64,000 bases of DNA from Rhyacichthys aspro. Lineage: Eukaryota; Chordata; Actinopteri; Gobiiformes; Rhyacichthyidae. The notes under the pieces were generated by a model. That model had not been told where the DNA came from. It made no database searches and worked only from the letters and a program-made list of their open reading frames with translations. Shown here piece after piece: positions 1-13,788 of the stretch. Position numbers and translations under genes: made by a program. The stretch is taken from NCBI GenBank assembly GCA_036850595.1, contig CM072155.1, positions 4,449,953 to 4,513,952 on the forward strand, written 5' to 3'. Positions within the stretch are counted from its first letter, which is position 1, and each line of letters begins with the position of its first letter.

Positions 1-126
1 AGATAGGGATCATGTTCTCTGCTCCCTGTTTGACCTTCAGCTCAATGTTCAGCTGCCGCTCCAAAGCTGCGATGCGGTGCTGATTGGCCGACGTCCGATT
101 GACCGACCCTGGAGACTTGGGTGCAT
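1..126 (-). CDS. pkn1: Protein kinase N (pkn1-like) coding exon 3, start of second HR1 domain; runs off the window
   Basis: Reading the minus strand, the acceptor ttgtccag is followed by an open frame giving DAPKSPGSVNRTSANQ and then LNIELKVKQGAENM. The ELKVKQGAENM stretch is the hallmark of the second HR1 (Rho-binding antiparallel coiled-coil) repeat of PKN1/PKN2. The exon joins exon 2 through a split Asp codon (G/AT), so the frame is continuous. PKN kinases are Rho/Rac effectors with three HR1 repeats, a C2-like region and a C-terminal AGC kinase domain; only the N-terminal part is in this window and the rest lies before base 1. Family assignment is firm; pkn1 rather than pkn2 rests mainly on the LRRATTD motif in exon 2. 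Confidence 0.85.
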
Positions 127-317
127 CTGGACAAAGACGCAAAACAGTTAGAACAGTATTTTAGTTTTAAACAGAAATGTATTCAATGTTAGGTTTCTCT
201 CTTCTCTTTCTGAGTAGTAAACAAGTAAATACTATTTTCTGTAGAGTCATATATATATATGTGTGTGTGAGTTAGCCAACCACGAACAACTAATAAAAGT
301 TGAAGATGAGTCAAAAC

Positions 318-618
318 CTTTGTTATCATCATGGCCCTTGACCACGATGTGTGCGTCGAGCTCCTGCAGCTGAGCGTGGAGCGAGTCCAGTTTGCGTTTG
401 GAGCTGCGGAGCTGGGAGTCCACCTGCTGGGCGTTCCTCTTGTCCGTGGTGGCCCGGCGCAGGTTCTCCGCCCCCTCCTTGATCTTCAGCTCCTTGCGGA
501 TCTCCCTGCGGATCCTCTCGCGGTGCTCGTCCAGGCGCTGCTGCACGCTGGAGTCCGAGAAGTCCGAGTTCTGGTCCAGGCCGAGCTGCTGCAGCACAGA
601 CAGCCCTCCGGGATCGCT
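318..618 (-). CDS. pkn1: Protein kinase N (pkn1-like) coding exon 2, first HR1 domain
   Basis: A 301-base exon bounded by acceptor ccccttcag and donor AAAG/gttttg. It begins SDPGGLSVLQQLGLDQN and contains IRREIRKELKIKEGAENL followed by RRATTD, then LHAQLQELDAHIVV. This is the complete HR1a coiled-coil of protein kinase N, which binds GTP-loaded Rho family proteins. The LRRATTD form is typical of PKN1, while PKN2 usually has LRKVTTD. The exon starts exactly on a codon, which lets it accept either of the two upstream first exons at 4,189-4,278 and 21,253-21,279. No lesions are seen. Confidence 0.9.
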
Positions 619-3600
619 CTGAAGGGGGAACAGAGAGGAAACAAACTGTGAGTGGCAATGGAAAGAGACATTGTGACCTGTGCGAATGTAGAGGGTTACT
701 GAATTCAAGAAGTCATATTTGAGCAATGTCTGCACCATGATTTTCACAAGTCTCTCATTTGTCTACAACAGGTTTCTGAACTAAAACATGGCCTGCAAAG
801 TCTAAGTTTTAGCCTTGAAGTGGGATGGACGTGAGTGAATTTTCAAGTGTAAATATGGTATAGAACATATGTGCAGCATCAGAGCAGAGGTCCGTATGAA
901 GAGTGCTCACATCAGCTTTTCTCTGATCAACACAAACCAGATTAGAGCAGATTAGATGAGTGTTCATACAGGCCAAGATCAATCAGGGGCTGGTGTGCCT
1001 CTGGACCGAGCATACACTGTGCAGACTGCATACATGTACTGTTATGGGTAGAAATGCACTAGGAAAGATAAGTGCAGACAATTTCTTCTATTATCTTTAC
1101 ACGTCAGTTACAAAACTGCATCAAAAATAAATTAAGTGAACTGAAGACTTAATATATCAAAAAACCTGACTAGGAACACAGATCTGAGCCAACAGTGGTC
1201 CTGTCGAAGTGATAAGATCAGTCACAGTTCACACAATAGATGTCATATTGCAGATTTCTACTGAGGTTCTAATGAGAGTTCAAGAGCTGTTTATTGTGAC
1301 TAGGCCAGCACAAATGCATCTGTCCATATGTGACATAAACCCTAATCTTCCTGTATCTAAATTAGATCAGAATTCATTTCTCAGTTTTAAATGCTAACAC
1401 AAACTGGTGCTAAGTGCTAACATTAATTTTACTTAGAAAAATAAATTGTCTTCAGTCTTAGGTGTTAGCAGGATGAGTTTTTCCTGGTGTTAACTATAAA
1501 CACTATAGCTTCAGCTGTCTTCACTGTTAATAAATGACAAATAATATATTGCATAGTCAATCTATCATGTTTTTTTCAATGCAATTCAGTGTGTGTCACA
1601 ATTGACAGAGATTTGAGATTTGATTGCAAGTGGCTGAGGCTGAGGCTTTCTCCTGATGCCGCGTGTGTGAAAGAATCTGACCCATTTGAGGACACATGGT
1701 TCACGCCTGGCCTTAATGCGAGCCACTTGTGATGCCATCGCTGAAGCCACTGAGTACAGACCCTTTCAATGAGCGATGTCCTCACAAATAGAGGTATTTC
1801 CAACTCAATTTAATGAACAGGCAAGTTAAAGATGGTAAAGTAAAGAGTCAACAAAAAACTAGTTGTCTTATGTGTGTTTAAAACAATCAATATACTGTAC
1901 ATGGACATAAATTCAGATATTGGCTGCTGTGTTTTTAGCATTAGCAGATGGAGCAAGTACTCTAAGAAGGTAAAGCTTTTACATATTTTTGCACAGCTCT
2001 GAGGCTACAACTTTTCTTCATATGCATAAACATAATGTACGTGTGCATTTGATCTCATGTAGGTTTTGCTTCCTTAGCAATGCAAATGCTAATCTTATCA
2101 GACAGAGCTCAGTTTAACAGCATTTGGTGAGGAAGTAATTAGTGATTTGTACCAGATGAAGATTGCGTTATTACCTAATGCTCTCTACCCACTCACTGAC
2201 TGCACACACACACAGTCAGCCAGTAGCCTTTCCAAATCCATCTCAATGAAGATTTTGTGATTTTAGACTGCTACGTCCTTTTGTCCATTGAAAATGTACT
2301 GTAGTCTAGTCATTTGCCAAAACGAGCACGCAGAAAAAGTATGTAGTATTTGGTAAAATAATTTAAAAGACTTTTAAATCTATGCATTATTTTTTAAATG
2401 TAATCTGTTACGTTACTATGACTTTGTTGTATGCCATCACAAGTCCCCTCAAATCATCCTATTGTTTAGATTAAATGGTTGCCCTGAATCCAATGCCCTA
2501 ACTCTGTCACGCCTTCTTTTAACATTGTGACATTAGACTTAAGCCACACATGGGGCCCCGATGATCTGACCCCTCCCACTGTTAGAGCATAATGACGGGG
2601 TGCTCAGGGCCTTTCACTGCAGCACACAGCCAGCCCTCCAGCTTAGCAGATCTGATTACAACTTCTTTACCAGCTACACGCGGGCTGGGGCTACAGCTCT
2701 GCTCTCATTAGCGCCATAATCCATCTGCAACACAATACACAGCAGTCAGGCACGGCCCCAGCAGCCAGCCCAACCACATGGCACTGACCCGGAGAGCTCG
2801 CTGGATTTGAACTGCTCTGTTAATGCAACGTTATGTCATTACCCAACATCAGGAAGACAGCACAGATTGGTCGGAATTAACAACGTCTACCATCTTGACC
2901 TTTGTAGACGAATACTTGACCAAACAAAAATGAAAGACAGAGGGGAAAATGGTCATTGTGGAGCGTAATTTGATGATAGAGACCTTGGGTACTGATATAG
3001 AAGAGAATGTGTCAAAAATGTATTTGAAGGAGAAACAACTGATTGTAGCCAACCTTAGTTAGCACCGTGAACTAAGCAGTAATTACAGGTGTCAGCTCTT
3101 TTAACTTTAACAAGTACTTAAAAACTCACCCACTGACACAAAACCTAAACTCATAAGCAAACAAACATCCATATGGCTACAGTAGAGCCAGGTAGTGTAA
3201 AATTGCCACCTTGTTGTCAAACCTAAAACACTCCTATAATTGCCAGTACTGCCACACCGAACATGCCGCAGGTCAAATGTAACTGCATCGCCTTTGATAT
3301 GATGGATTTTGGTGAGTAGATGAACTCTCAAACCATGCAAGAATCAAGCTGCTGCACAAGGTAAGTGACTTTTAACAATCAGCCTGATGCCACTAACTTT
3401 TTCATTTGATGATTTAAGGCAGTTATTTCAACAAAGAAAGCATGAATGCCTCACCCTTAATCACTTAACACATTTGCATCTCAAGCACTCTTGTAGTATG
3501 AATACTGTTAAAGTTGATGAGTTATTTAGGAACAGTTGGTCATCTACGTGGTATGCTGAGACTACAACAGGAGGAAGTTACAATCTTAAGACGGGAAAAT

Positions 3601-4188
3601 CATTGCACCATTTATGTAGTGCAAAACGCCATGTTGCAGAAAAATCTTTCTGTGTATTTCGTTGTTGTAATTGTCATTGTGATTAAAATTTGATTAGTCT
3701 AGTTTTAATACATTTGCAATATTTTAGGGGCCTTCATTCTTGAGTATTATAAATATATCACCAATACAAAATCGACCCTGTTGGCTCACATTGTATTAAC
3801 ACAGATGTATTTTTGAACACTATTGTGAACATGGCAGGCCTGAGAGGTCCTCAGCCGTTCAATGCTCAAGAAAAAGCAGCGGCAGTAACGCACCATGAAC
3901 GACAGGAAGGGAAAGTTTGTACTGTGACGCACTCCTGTTAAACACAATGCTCCTAAATCCCTAGTGTTTTACAACAAAGGGTCTCTGGAGCGATGGTCAG
4001 AGTGGGTCGAAATCGCAACGGCACAAAGGAGTGAAAAGTCACCGTGGTTTAGTGTAAGGCAGGAGATGTTTTACAGGAAGTCAACGAGGAAGCTGGCAGA
4101 ATACAGAAGGCCTTAAGTAAGAGATGGAGAGAAGAAAAGCATTAAAAGCAGCCATGTTGAGGCCTGATTTGGGTTTCCAGGTGCCTAC
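619..4188 (-). other. pkn1 intron between exon 2 and the proximal alternative first exon
   Basis: About 3.6 kb of AT-rich sequence without long open frames. Bases 2,500-2,830 are of higher complexity and GC content than their surroundings and could be a conserved non-coding element. No RNA gene or intact mobile element was recognised. The short ORFs here show no family resemblance. Confidence 0.7.
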
Positions 4189-4278
4189 CGGGGGCTCTGT
4201 GTCACCCTGCTCAGTGTGCACAGGGGTCTCGACGAGCTGGTCCCCCTGTAAGTCCTCCAGCACATCCTCACTGGCCAT
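4189..4278 (-). CDS. pkn1: Alternative first coding exon of pkn1 (30 codons)
   Basis: The minus strand reads ATG then ASEDVLEDLQGDQLVETPV to EPP, followed by a good donor (CCCCCG/gtaggc). Its 90 bases leave phase 0, and exon 2 begins in phase 0, so the spliced frame continues EPP-SDPGG. The Met-Ala-Ser opening resembles the N-terminus of mammalian PKN1 and PKN2 (MAS...). The ATG at 4,276-4,278 is the first in frame after GC-rich 5' sequence. I infer it is a second promoter/first exon of the same gene as the exon at 21,253-21,279; both cannot be in one coding product unless this one is an internal exon. Confidence 0.8.
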
Positions 4279-4827
4279 GTCTGTCCTCCACTACCAACAC
4301 ACACCAGCACTGCCAAGGCAACGGCCGCCTGCTATTCCTGTCCTCCTCTAAATCCAGGATGCCCTTTTCCCGCCAGGAGTCAGGAGCCGGTCTAAATCCG
4401 GAGCAAGTGAACAAGGCAGCGGGTAGGAAAAGAGAACTGGCCCGAGACTGAGCCCCACCTCACAGCTTCCTGTTCTGCTCTCTGCCAGATAGAGACACAG
4501 GCGTCATTGCACTTTGTACACACACATACACACACAAACTATTGTGTGGTTTTGTAAGTGAGAAAGCCACTCTGCTTCCGGCTGCTGGGCCAGAGACAGG
4601 CTGTTGTCAGGCATTATGGCCAGATTCAAACCCACCACTTGTATCGGCGTGTGTCGGACTGCTGGTAACTGAGTACATGGAAAGGAGATGACATGGTCAA
4701 AAGCAACTATGAACCCATAGACCTTTTTATTGTTTGAAAAATCAGACCACAATACATTTTTAATAGACGAGGGTGTATTGGCCATCAAAAAATAGTAACT
4801 TCTGCATAAACAAGATGGTTTTGGCAA

Positions 4828-5075
4828 ATGGCTCTGACTGACTACGTGTGTGCTGTCAGTGAGTGGGTAGAAAAAATTAACAAGTGGCTCAATATTCAGA
4901 TGCTGAAGGCAACAGGCTAACTCCTAAGAGAAATTGCTTTATAGATGTTATACAAAACAACATGGATTGATTTCCTGCACTTGTACAGAATGACAAATGG
5001 CACCACATGGGGGAGCCAGCGTTATCGATTGTTTAAGGACCTGTGCTTCCTCCTCAAAGACTGTTGAACTAAAAT
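4828..5075 (+). repeat. Old interspersed repeat, first copy
   Basis: Shares with 19,695-19,880 a series of matching blocks in the same order: gactgactacgtgtgtgctg with cagtgagtgggt, then caccacatgggggagccag, then cttcctcctcaaagactg. Spacing and many bases differ, so both are old copies of one unnamed element. No open frame or termini could be defined. Confidence 0.5.
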
Positions 5076-8000
5076 CTGGAAGATTGCCTGGATGCCTTAA
5101 ACTGTTGTGCAAGCAAATTATGTTACTGGCATACCACTTGCAGTAAAAGTGGAAGCAGGTGTATTTTACTTGTTCATAATAATTAAATAACTTCATCCAC
5201 AACCTTGCCTATAGTTTGGCAGTGGCATATAACCTAGGTAAGTCATTTGTGTAATAAATTAACCTAACTGTGGTCAACAGGAAATATAGCTATAGAGGAA
5301 TTGGGGAAAGAAATCATTATAAAATCTGCAGCTAGTGGAAACACCGAAGTGTATAATTTTATCCAAATAATTACATACGAATTGTTCGAGGCGATTTAAA
5401 ATGTCTGTCAAAGAACAAGGTGAAGCAATGTTAATTAAATAGGTAGTACACACATTATTAGACGTTCTTCATCTAGGTTTTATATTTGGCTTGTTTTAAA
5501 AGTCCAGCAACAAAATTAATAAAAAAAAGAGAACGACTACAAAAAATGAGAAGTACTACACAATCCCAAGTGAGCTAGGTTTGAAAAAGGGCATTTCCAC
5601 TTTGGCAAACATAAAGAAGCCTCTGTGTTCTGTTGCTGTAATGCCATATGGAGCCTGCTGTGAGAGAAATAAAATCAGAGAAAAGCGGCTGAGTGAGCTG
5701 AACTGTCACTAGTGAACGATGACCTTTCCTGTGACAGCTCTGGTCAAACACAGGTCCTCGGATTATATGAGTCAGAAACTCAGAGGTCACTGACCTGTGG
5801 GCCCTCAGTGCCCAACATCTCTGTACAAGCCATACACAAACAAACACCACAGCACATCTAGTTCTTCTTACTCTGCCACTGAATAATAGGAAGTAAGATG
5901 TGCCACAAATATGTCTAAAATACAGGATGTTACTTGTGCGTAGCATCATCTGAGTGCTCCGTCTCATATGTTGATGTTCTTACCGAGCTTCTGTGGTTCT
6001 TCCTCGAGTGGCATGGACTGGCCACTGCAGAGATAGCAGCCCCCATCCATCCATACTGTCTCTCCCCTCAACTGATACAACAGTCAAGTCCACATTGTCA
6101 GGAGCAGCAGCAACATGGTACTGACCACAGTATCAGGAACTAGCAGCACTTATTACAACTATGTCTCTTAAAGTTACAGTATCTATTTACATTTGGAGAA
6201 AGGAAATCCATAATCATTTTATTCCTCATATTACCCCATAATGACTTATTCTAAAAACCTACATCGCATGACACTTGATGTGACTAAATACTAGACTATA
6301 GCTTACAATAGACAGTTATATTGTCTTGTTATCACATAAAAATGCTTTACATCAACTTAACTATTATGTGTATGCCAAAATATGTAAGCCAATATATTTT
6401 CTGGGTTCCCACTCTTTTTAAGAAATAATTTTGTAGGAACAGGCCCAGTTGTGTAGGCAACACCTGTAAATATCCTGACGAATCCTCTGTGCTTCAATTT
6501 AAAGGTATATTGTATAAAATGCTGTAGTCTATGTCAAAACTAAATTCAATAGTTTTAGGCAAGTAAAGCTCCACAGACTTCAACAGAAGGAGTCATTTAA
6601 GTTCCATTACTTCCTGTTCCTGTTTCTACAGCAGCCTAGAGGGGACAAACTGAGCACTGCTATACGAGATAGGCATTCATGCTAAAGGTTTAGGAAACAT
6701 GGACTAGATTTTGTTTGAAGATATTTCTAACGTTAAATCACCATCAAACCTATTTCCACTATTTCCACTGGGTTTGGTCATAGACAACAGCATGTCCCTT
6801 CATGGCTGCCATTACTGTTCACATGCCTTAAAGGGAGAAGCACAGAAGTATGGAACTGCAAACTTTACTTTTGTTACCCGATGACACCAAAAAGGCAGAA
6901 GTACAGCTACACAGCCCACTCAGTAAACAGCACTCCACTGTAAAACTACAGCAGCCTCAGAGGGTCAAAACTCAAACTTTAAATTCCCGTAGGTTTACAA
7001 AGGGGCATACATACGTTGCCTTATTTATCTAGTACAATTAAAAAAATATGGGGCTAATATATATTTCAATTTTCTAAGAGAATAAATGTAATAATTTAGG
7101 TCAAAATTATTCTCGAAATATCCTCTTTTCAGATGTTCAAGGACAAACAGACTCTCCTGGAAAACCACTCGGTGAAATTACAGTATTATGTCTCCACTTT
7201 TCCAGGGCCACATTTATAAAGGCTTCTTTATCCAAAATAAATAAATGAATACTCGCATCACTTTTTTAAATCTCTCTTTTCTTCTTAAATTAAAAAAAAA
7301 AATGTTACTATGACAACAAGAAACAGTGCTGTCATGTCAATATGTGCAGCTAATGACCATTCATTTAAGTTATATTAAATGTAATGTGTGTTGTATTACA
7401 CCAAACAGAGTGAATGAGCGTTCTGTATTGTATATAGCTTGCTTAAGGCCGTCCTCCTCGCACGGTACCCACTTTGGCAACTTTCGGTTTAGATTTCACA
7501 ATAAGCTAAAAGCAGCATGAACAGTCTGTAGTGCTGGCCTTATAGATCTCCATACATTCAGTCACATGAAACTTATTATTGTGCAAAACCACAGGCCATA
7601 TAGACTTGTAATATGTTTCGAGACACGAAAGGGGAGAAGTGAAGTGACTGAAAGTGTTTATGTCTGTCACATCAGCTGTTTTTTTTAGATAGACAGTTTC
7701 AGCAGATTTGAGACGGTGCTGCTGGTGACAGAAGACCACTCCTTTGATGAAGTTTTAATGTCGTCAGCTCATCTTGTGTCTATAAATAGAGTCTACATTG
7801 TTGGGGTAGAGAGGGCACGCTCCAGTAGACAGCCCAGTGATTTCATGACTCGTTCACTCTTTTGCCAAACTGCGTTCCACACATACTGTATGGTAATAAA
7901 AATGATGAGGCTTAAGGATGCACCTTTGACCTGACTGGTGTCAAAAATCATTTACTAATAGCGTCCTAAGCTAGAGTGCAGTGGATTGTGATTTCCAGGA

Positions 8001-8619
8001 AGTCACAGGTGATGAAAATGTGTTGGTTATCAAAGTGATTAAACGGCGCAACACAAGGTCATGGGAAGAGCATCTGGTTAAAAACAAATGGCTACAAATA
8101 CTATTAGTCCTAATATTGTGAAGTGATTTTTCTGCCCATATTGATCAATACTGATGTTTATTCTATTTCGTATGTTTCGTCTTTTTTCCCGGCTTTGTGA
8201 ATTTTAAAGTCAGAGAGCTGCACGAGTTTCCTATATTTAATGTCATTCTCATGTAAAGCAATATAGGCAGTGATAGCCATGTTTTTATTCACAAAGCAGG
8301 AGCCATAAGATTTATTTAAAACTGGAAACAGCTGTTGCTAATGAATGCTAGCTTTGCTTTCAAAAAAGTACAAGCGCTACAACTAAGCAAACAGGTCAAA
8401 GTGGGCTGTAACATTTTTATTGTGTGACAAAAATGGAGGAAACTGTCCTATTCTTTAAAAAAAATGTTAACATTAACTGCCATCAAAATATCCCACTACA
8501 GTATCATCCAGCGCTAATGTGACACTAAAAATCCAGTGTCTTAGGGGTAAAGCAAGTTGAGATTCTGCTCACATAGTTGTGTCTGAACAGCCTGAGATGC
8601 AGGGAGAGCTGGGATTTTG

Positions 8620-8900
8620 GTGCGGAGGAGGGGGGAGTAGTGGCAGGTGAAGGGTGAACTCTGAATTTCAATTAATCTCTTAAAACAGGCACAGAAACAA
8701 ATCACTGCCATCTTCATGCCACAGAGCGGCTGATCAAATCAAGAGCTGGATGCAGATGAAAGAAAGTACCATCGAACATCAAGATCAAGGAACACACAGA
8801 CTAAATGTGCTGTAAGCGGCTGGTAATGAATAAAAGAGCAGTGTGAGGCAGTGTCAGCTGATGGTGTAGGACTAACAGGAGGAAATTGCTCCTCGTTATG
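8620..8900. promoter_or_regulatory. Possible conserved non-coding element in pkn1 intron
   Basis: A patch of high sequence complexity, with no simple repeats and no open frame, containing gaatttcaattaatctc and a run of gatcaa/tgatca motifs. Suggested only by its texture compared with the AT-rich surroundings; I cannot align it to other species. Confidence 0.2.
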
Positions 8901-11900
8901 TCAACGCAGCAGATCAGAGGGAAATGAGTATAAAACACATGCAGAATTTAAGGTCAGGACATACTCATGAGATGTAGGGAAGTGGGGCAATCTGACTGGG
9001 CAGAGAGTTAAGTAAAGTAAGTAAATTATACATGTATGTGTCTAGCAACAGTGTATCATTTTGATTTTGTAGTATACAGTTGAATAAAATCAATCCCACT
9101 GGTCAATACTTTATACATGTCTCAAAATGGCATTCTTTCCATTTTCCTGTCTTGGAAAGTAGACACTTAAAGCTCCATAGAAGCCAGTATAAGGTGTCTC
9201 ATTAACAAACTGAGCACTGCTGCAGGAGCAGTGCACTAATGTTTGTATGTACACCACACACTCCTGTTTGTAGGTTTAGAACAATTATCTACTATATTGA
9301 TTTCTAAAATCGACACAAAGACAGCATCAGACCAACAGCATTTCACTATGGGGCTACCGTAGAAGTGTAAGGTGGGAAATCGTCATTTTCAATGTCACCA
9401 CCAGGTTACCAAAATCTACACACAGCACTCGAGAGGACTAATGTGTCCACAACAAAGACAGTAAAAATATTGGGCATAAATTTGAATATTATGCAACACA
9501 GTTAGCTTAGCTGCAGTCTATAATGCTAGTGATGTGAATGGATAGTAAAGTAGGGGAAAACTTTGTACAGTATGGCTCAAGCCTAAATAGTATAGGGCAG
9601 TAAAAGTTCAAGATACCAACTCTGATGATCAAAAAAAAGTCAGCTCAGATAGCAGCAACTGAGTGAGCTTTTAATCACACAGGGTCATTATCTAATAATT
9701 ATGTATTAAGTGGGCTAATGTGGCAAATGCCTTGTGTGATTAAGCAAACAGGAGCTCTAAAACTGATTATAACTTTGCAACATTTTTGTATAGTGGCTAA
9801 TTGGCTTCTCCTCCTATCTCATATCCTCCTCATATCTGTAGGAGTCATCACCTGATCCTTCGGTCCAATAATCTGTACTGTCTAGATCCATCAGCCATAA
9901 AGCCTAGTTTTGCAAAGCATCAAAAATTATTCATGTGTGTTCGAATATTCAAAATACTATTTTTTATACAATTCTGCATGTGCTTTTCAGTCAGAGAGAG
10001 TAGTTTAAAATCATGCAACAAATGTAACGCAAAAAATACAAAATGCAGCATCAAAAATTACCCTTCCTAATTGCAACCATCTCGTTTATAATTCTTCTAC
10101 TGTAATCTGATAGTAGAATTCATTCTGTTTAATCACTTTCTTTTAAAGACTAATGCACTCTGTATGACTTCTGGTGGATTTCTCTCTGGCCCACTATGAA
10201 TGAGTTAGCAGCTTACAGAATGTACCTTGGACTATGTAATCCCTAAAATCCCTCATATTCCAAGAGAAATTCTGCAGCCAAATCTCTTTTTACACTGCAA
10301 CATGGCTGCGTGTACTGTATACGAGCAGTGTTTTTGAGCCACAGGGAAAAAGACTGCAAAGTGACAGTGTCCCGTGTGAGCGCACATCTGTCTTTGGGCC
10401 CCGGTCTGTGTCTCTGTAGTGTCCGCTCCACAGCTGGGAGGGGCGTAGCACCATGAATGGCATCTTTGTGAGGGAGTCTGTCCTCTCAAGAGACTTCAGT
10501 AAATGCTTATGTGTTTGTGCTCTCCACCTTTGTCCATTGTGAACTCTGCCCAAAACACAGTCTCTCAGTGTTTGGGCTTCTGAGGAATAAGGCCACATAA
10601 AGCTTGGTGAAAACAGCTCTGCAGGCAACTCTATTTACAAGGACAAATGATGTATACATGACAAATATGTACTGAAATGTTAACAAGCAACAATTCAAGC
10701 TCAGAGGTAAAAAGCTAAATTCACCAGACACAGCCCACTTTGCTCTAACGCTCCAGTGAACATCACCTGCATGTTAAAGTTGCTGACCTACAACAGTCAG
10801 CCTGCATAAGCACAAAAAACTCTGTGTCCCAAACAGTGCTATGCCATGAACTTTTGCTAGTCAAAACAAAGGCATACATGACTCAAATATGAATGCATCT
10901 AATGTCTGAGGAGAATAAGAACATAGAACTAAATGGAAGTTTAGTGCCCAGGGGAATGCCTTTGACAATGAAATGTTGCCAGCAAGGATTATTAGACAGT
11001 GCAAGGATATCTACCGAGTGCTTGGTATTTGACGGTTTACGGTTTTCAGTAACCAGTTGATGGAGCTAAACCAGTGTAAATATGTAAAAACTTAAAAAAA
11101 TAAAAACAAAGAATCATCTGATTAGCTTCACCATAAGTAGGTGAGTGATAGAAGTGCTTTTTAACCAGTCATCTTGGTACCCAAATATTTTTTGATTGAG
11201 TGAATCATATCACTATGTTTTACAGAAACCAAAAAATGTCCAAATACCAGATTTTTGTTCCCTAAGTTGGTGTATTTTAGTGGCAAAGCAGAAAGACACT
11301 ACTTTGTTTTCTTGAATGCAAAAAAAAATAGAAGAAAAACCAAAATTTCAAAGAGTAGAAATTGTGATACATCACTGCAATATTCAATTCAGTTCTTCTT
11401 GATTTCCAAATATCATCCAGCCTGAATATTACAGTCTGCAAATTTGTCTATTACTAGACCTTAAGCCCAACACACACAAAGACTTTTGCAGTTTTTCCAG
11501 AGACTTTAAACTCTGCACATAACAAACAAATTGAAGATTTAAAAAGATTTTTTTGCAGTTTTTGGTGTCCCTTCCTGTCCTGAATATAAACTCAGAAAAT
11601 GTCACTAAATTTATTGTGATCAAGAGTAAAAAAAAAAAGTTGGTGAACCCTTTGATTTACCCAAGTCATCTCAGGAACCATTTTACCAACAACAAAATGA
11701 GGCTGTGCGATGGAGTCATGCTGATTTTAGGTTTCTTCCACATTATATAAAAATAGAAAAATACAAATTATATGCAAATCTAAAGAAAACACCACATTCT
11801 CCAGCAGGGCAGTTAAAAAAAGGGAAATGCACAGTGATGCTTTAAACATAGATTTTGCAGTGCTGTGGGTATTTCATAATTCAGCATCTACAGCTTACAA

Positions 11901-12119
11901 ATCTCTCAAGACTTCACCAGCCCAAAACTTGAATGAACTCTCCATATCCGCCACTTGCTGGGCCACTTCCAAACTTAGATGTTGCATAAATCATACATGT
12001 CCACAGGGGTTTTACTAGCAATGCAAACACATGCCGTTACATCTATCGTTATTAGGATTGCTTAATGAAATAATTCTGAAAAGAAGAAGGAAACATGTTA
12101 CTTATTTTATGATGTATGC

Positions 12120-12430
12120 TTGAAGTGTGTTCCCCAGTTGCCAACAGCCTTCAGGAAGCACACAAGACGAGGGGGAAAAGAAACCACTGTGACGGGATGT
12201 TTGAGCAGCCATGATGGTAATGGACATGAAAAGCAGATTAAAAATGATTATGGCAGAAGGGCTGAGGGGGATAAGAGGTCCATTTTATCATGTAGACGAT
12301 TATCCCCCTTTACCGATGGCTTTGATTACGATAGTCTGGCACCAGTAAACACCGGAACACATGGAGGACCGCTTGCACATCTGTGTGATTTTCATTAAAC
12401 TGTAAGGGCTAATGAAAAGAGTTAGGTAAG
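12120..12430. promoter_or_regulatory. Possible conserved non-coding element in pkn1 intron
   Basis: Balanced base composition and high complexity inside a region otherwise rich in A/T runs. The open frame across it (92 codons on +) has no recognisable protein and no splice borders. It includes the near-palindromic ttttcattaaactgt and aatgaaaagagttagg stretch near its right end. Inferred from texture only. Confidence 0.25.
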
Positions 12431-13379
12431 ACAGTGTGGTCTCGGTATAAGGTCACAGTGTCTGCAAAGTAACCCTCAAAAATTGGCTCAGATGTAAAAT
12501 TTTATTTAAGAAAAGGGTAATCTGTGAGATAAATAATGCATTTTGGAGTTTTTTTTACTCTGATATGGACAAAGTGGGGGGTAAAAATTGCTGAGTGTTT
12601 GTTTTAGTCGACCTTTAAATATCATTCTAGTTTTCATACTTTGATAAAGTAAAATTAAATGGTTTGGAAACTAAACAACTTCTTCTTATTATGTATTAGT
12701 ATTGTAATGGTTGATGTTGACAAATGGGTCAGCTTAATCTACCCATTCTACTTCTAGGGGTCAAATAAACAGAGTCTGGACCCAGGATTTTGGATTTTGT
12801 CCAATTTCAAATAATTGTAAATGATAAGCAAATAATTGGGTATTGAGTATTTCAGAGTTATCCATGCTGCCTTGGTGTATGCCTTTAGAGTCTGAGGTAC
12901 CAATATCCAAAGTTGCCATATGACCCATTCACATCTTTCAGGCTTCAGGCTGTTTCAGGTTTTGCTTTGTGTTACCAATGGAAGTCGCAGATCAACACAC
13001 AACAAATGTAAACAACAACAACAGCAACAACTAAGCACATCCCATATACTACTGAGAGGTTTCCAACTAAAGTTTTCCAACCATGGAACTATCCACTGCA
13101 ATTGATAAGAGGAAATCAATCAACCAAGAAAATGGTATGTAAAAATAAGGTCTGTTTAACTAATGCTATATATCTAGTAAAAGAAAACTGTGAATGTGAA
13201 CAGACACAGTTGAGTCATTAAGAACTAAAACTGTTGTGACGCCATTTGTATTAAAGCTCAGTAAAAACAGCAGTTTAATGAGGCTAGAAAATCTTACATG
13301 AGCCAATTATCTGGTAAGAAACATGGGATTATTACAAAGCCTGAGGCGGGCTGAACTCTGGGCTCAGGGCTAACACTTT

Positions 13380-13570
13380 GACAGACAACCATTTACTCTC
13401 TCATTCAGTCACTAGTGGTAATTTAGATGTACCAGTTCACCTATACATGCGTGTGTTTGGACGGTGGGAGGAAAGCTGGACTACTTGGAAACAACAGACA
13501 CAGAAAGGCAGAGTCAGCCAGCCTGGGGATCAAAACCATGACCTTCGTGCTGTGAGAGTGCTAACCACCC
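13380..13570 (+). repeat. Degenerate teleost interspersed repeat (family shared with 19,190-19,425)
   Basis: Contains ggtaatttagatgtaccag, ttcacctatacatgcgtg and gtgtttggacggtgggagga, the order seen in a very common fish repeat. The reverse complement of 19,190-19,330 gives the same blocks (caatttagattcaccagtt, acacatgcatgtctttg, gtgggagaagg). This copy and the other are therefore inverted relatives. Coding potential is absent. Confidence 0.55.
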
Positions 13571-13749
13571 TGCCACTTTCCCTCCTTGCATTATTTCAGA
13601 AATTGATTCAATTAAAAATTAAAACTCAAAAAGTGCTGTCCTGGAAAGCTTGTCAAAACTTTTAACCACTAGATGGAGTCTTGCTCTAACTCTTGGTAAT
13701 ACCATAAAAAAAATAAAATTAAAATAAATCAGTGTGCCATAGAGGTTTT

Positions 13750-13788
13750 TCCCATCCTTGGGCATTTTCCCAACGCCCAAGGATGGGA
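13750..13788. repeat. Perfect 14-bp inverted repeat (hairpin) with 11-base loop
   Basis: Left arm tcccatccttgggc (13,750-13,763) is the exact reverse complement of gcccaaggatggga (13,775-13,788). The loop is attttcccaac. The stem is GC-rich in an AT-rich intron, so it is unlikely to be chance, but it is too short for a normal microRNA precursor. No flanking terminal repeats were found. Confidence 0.85.
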
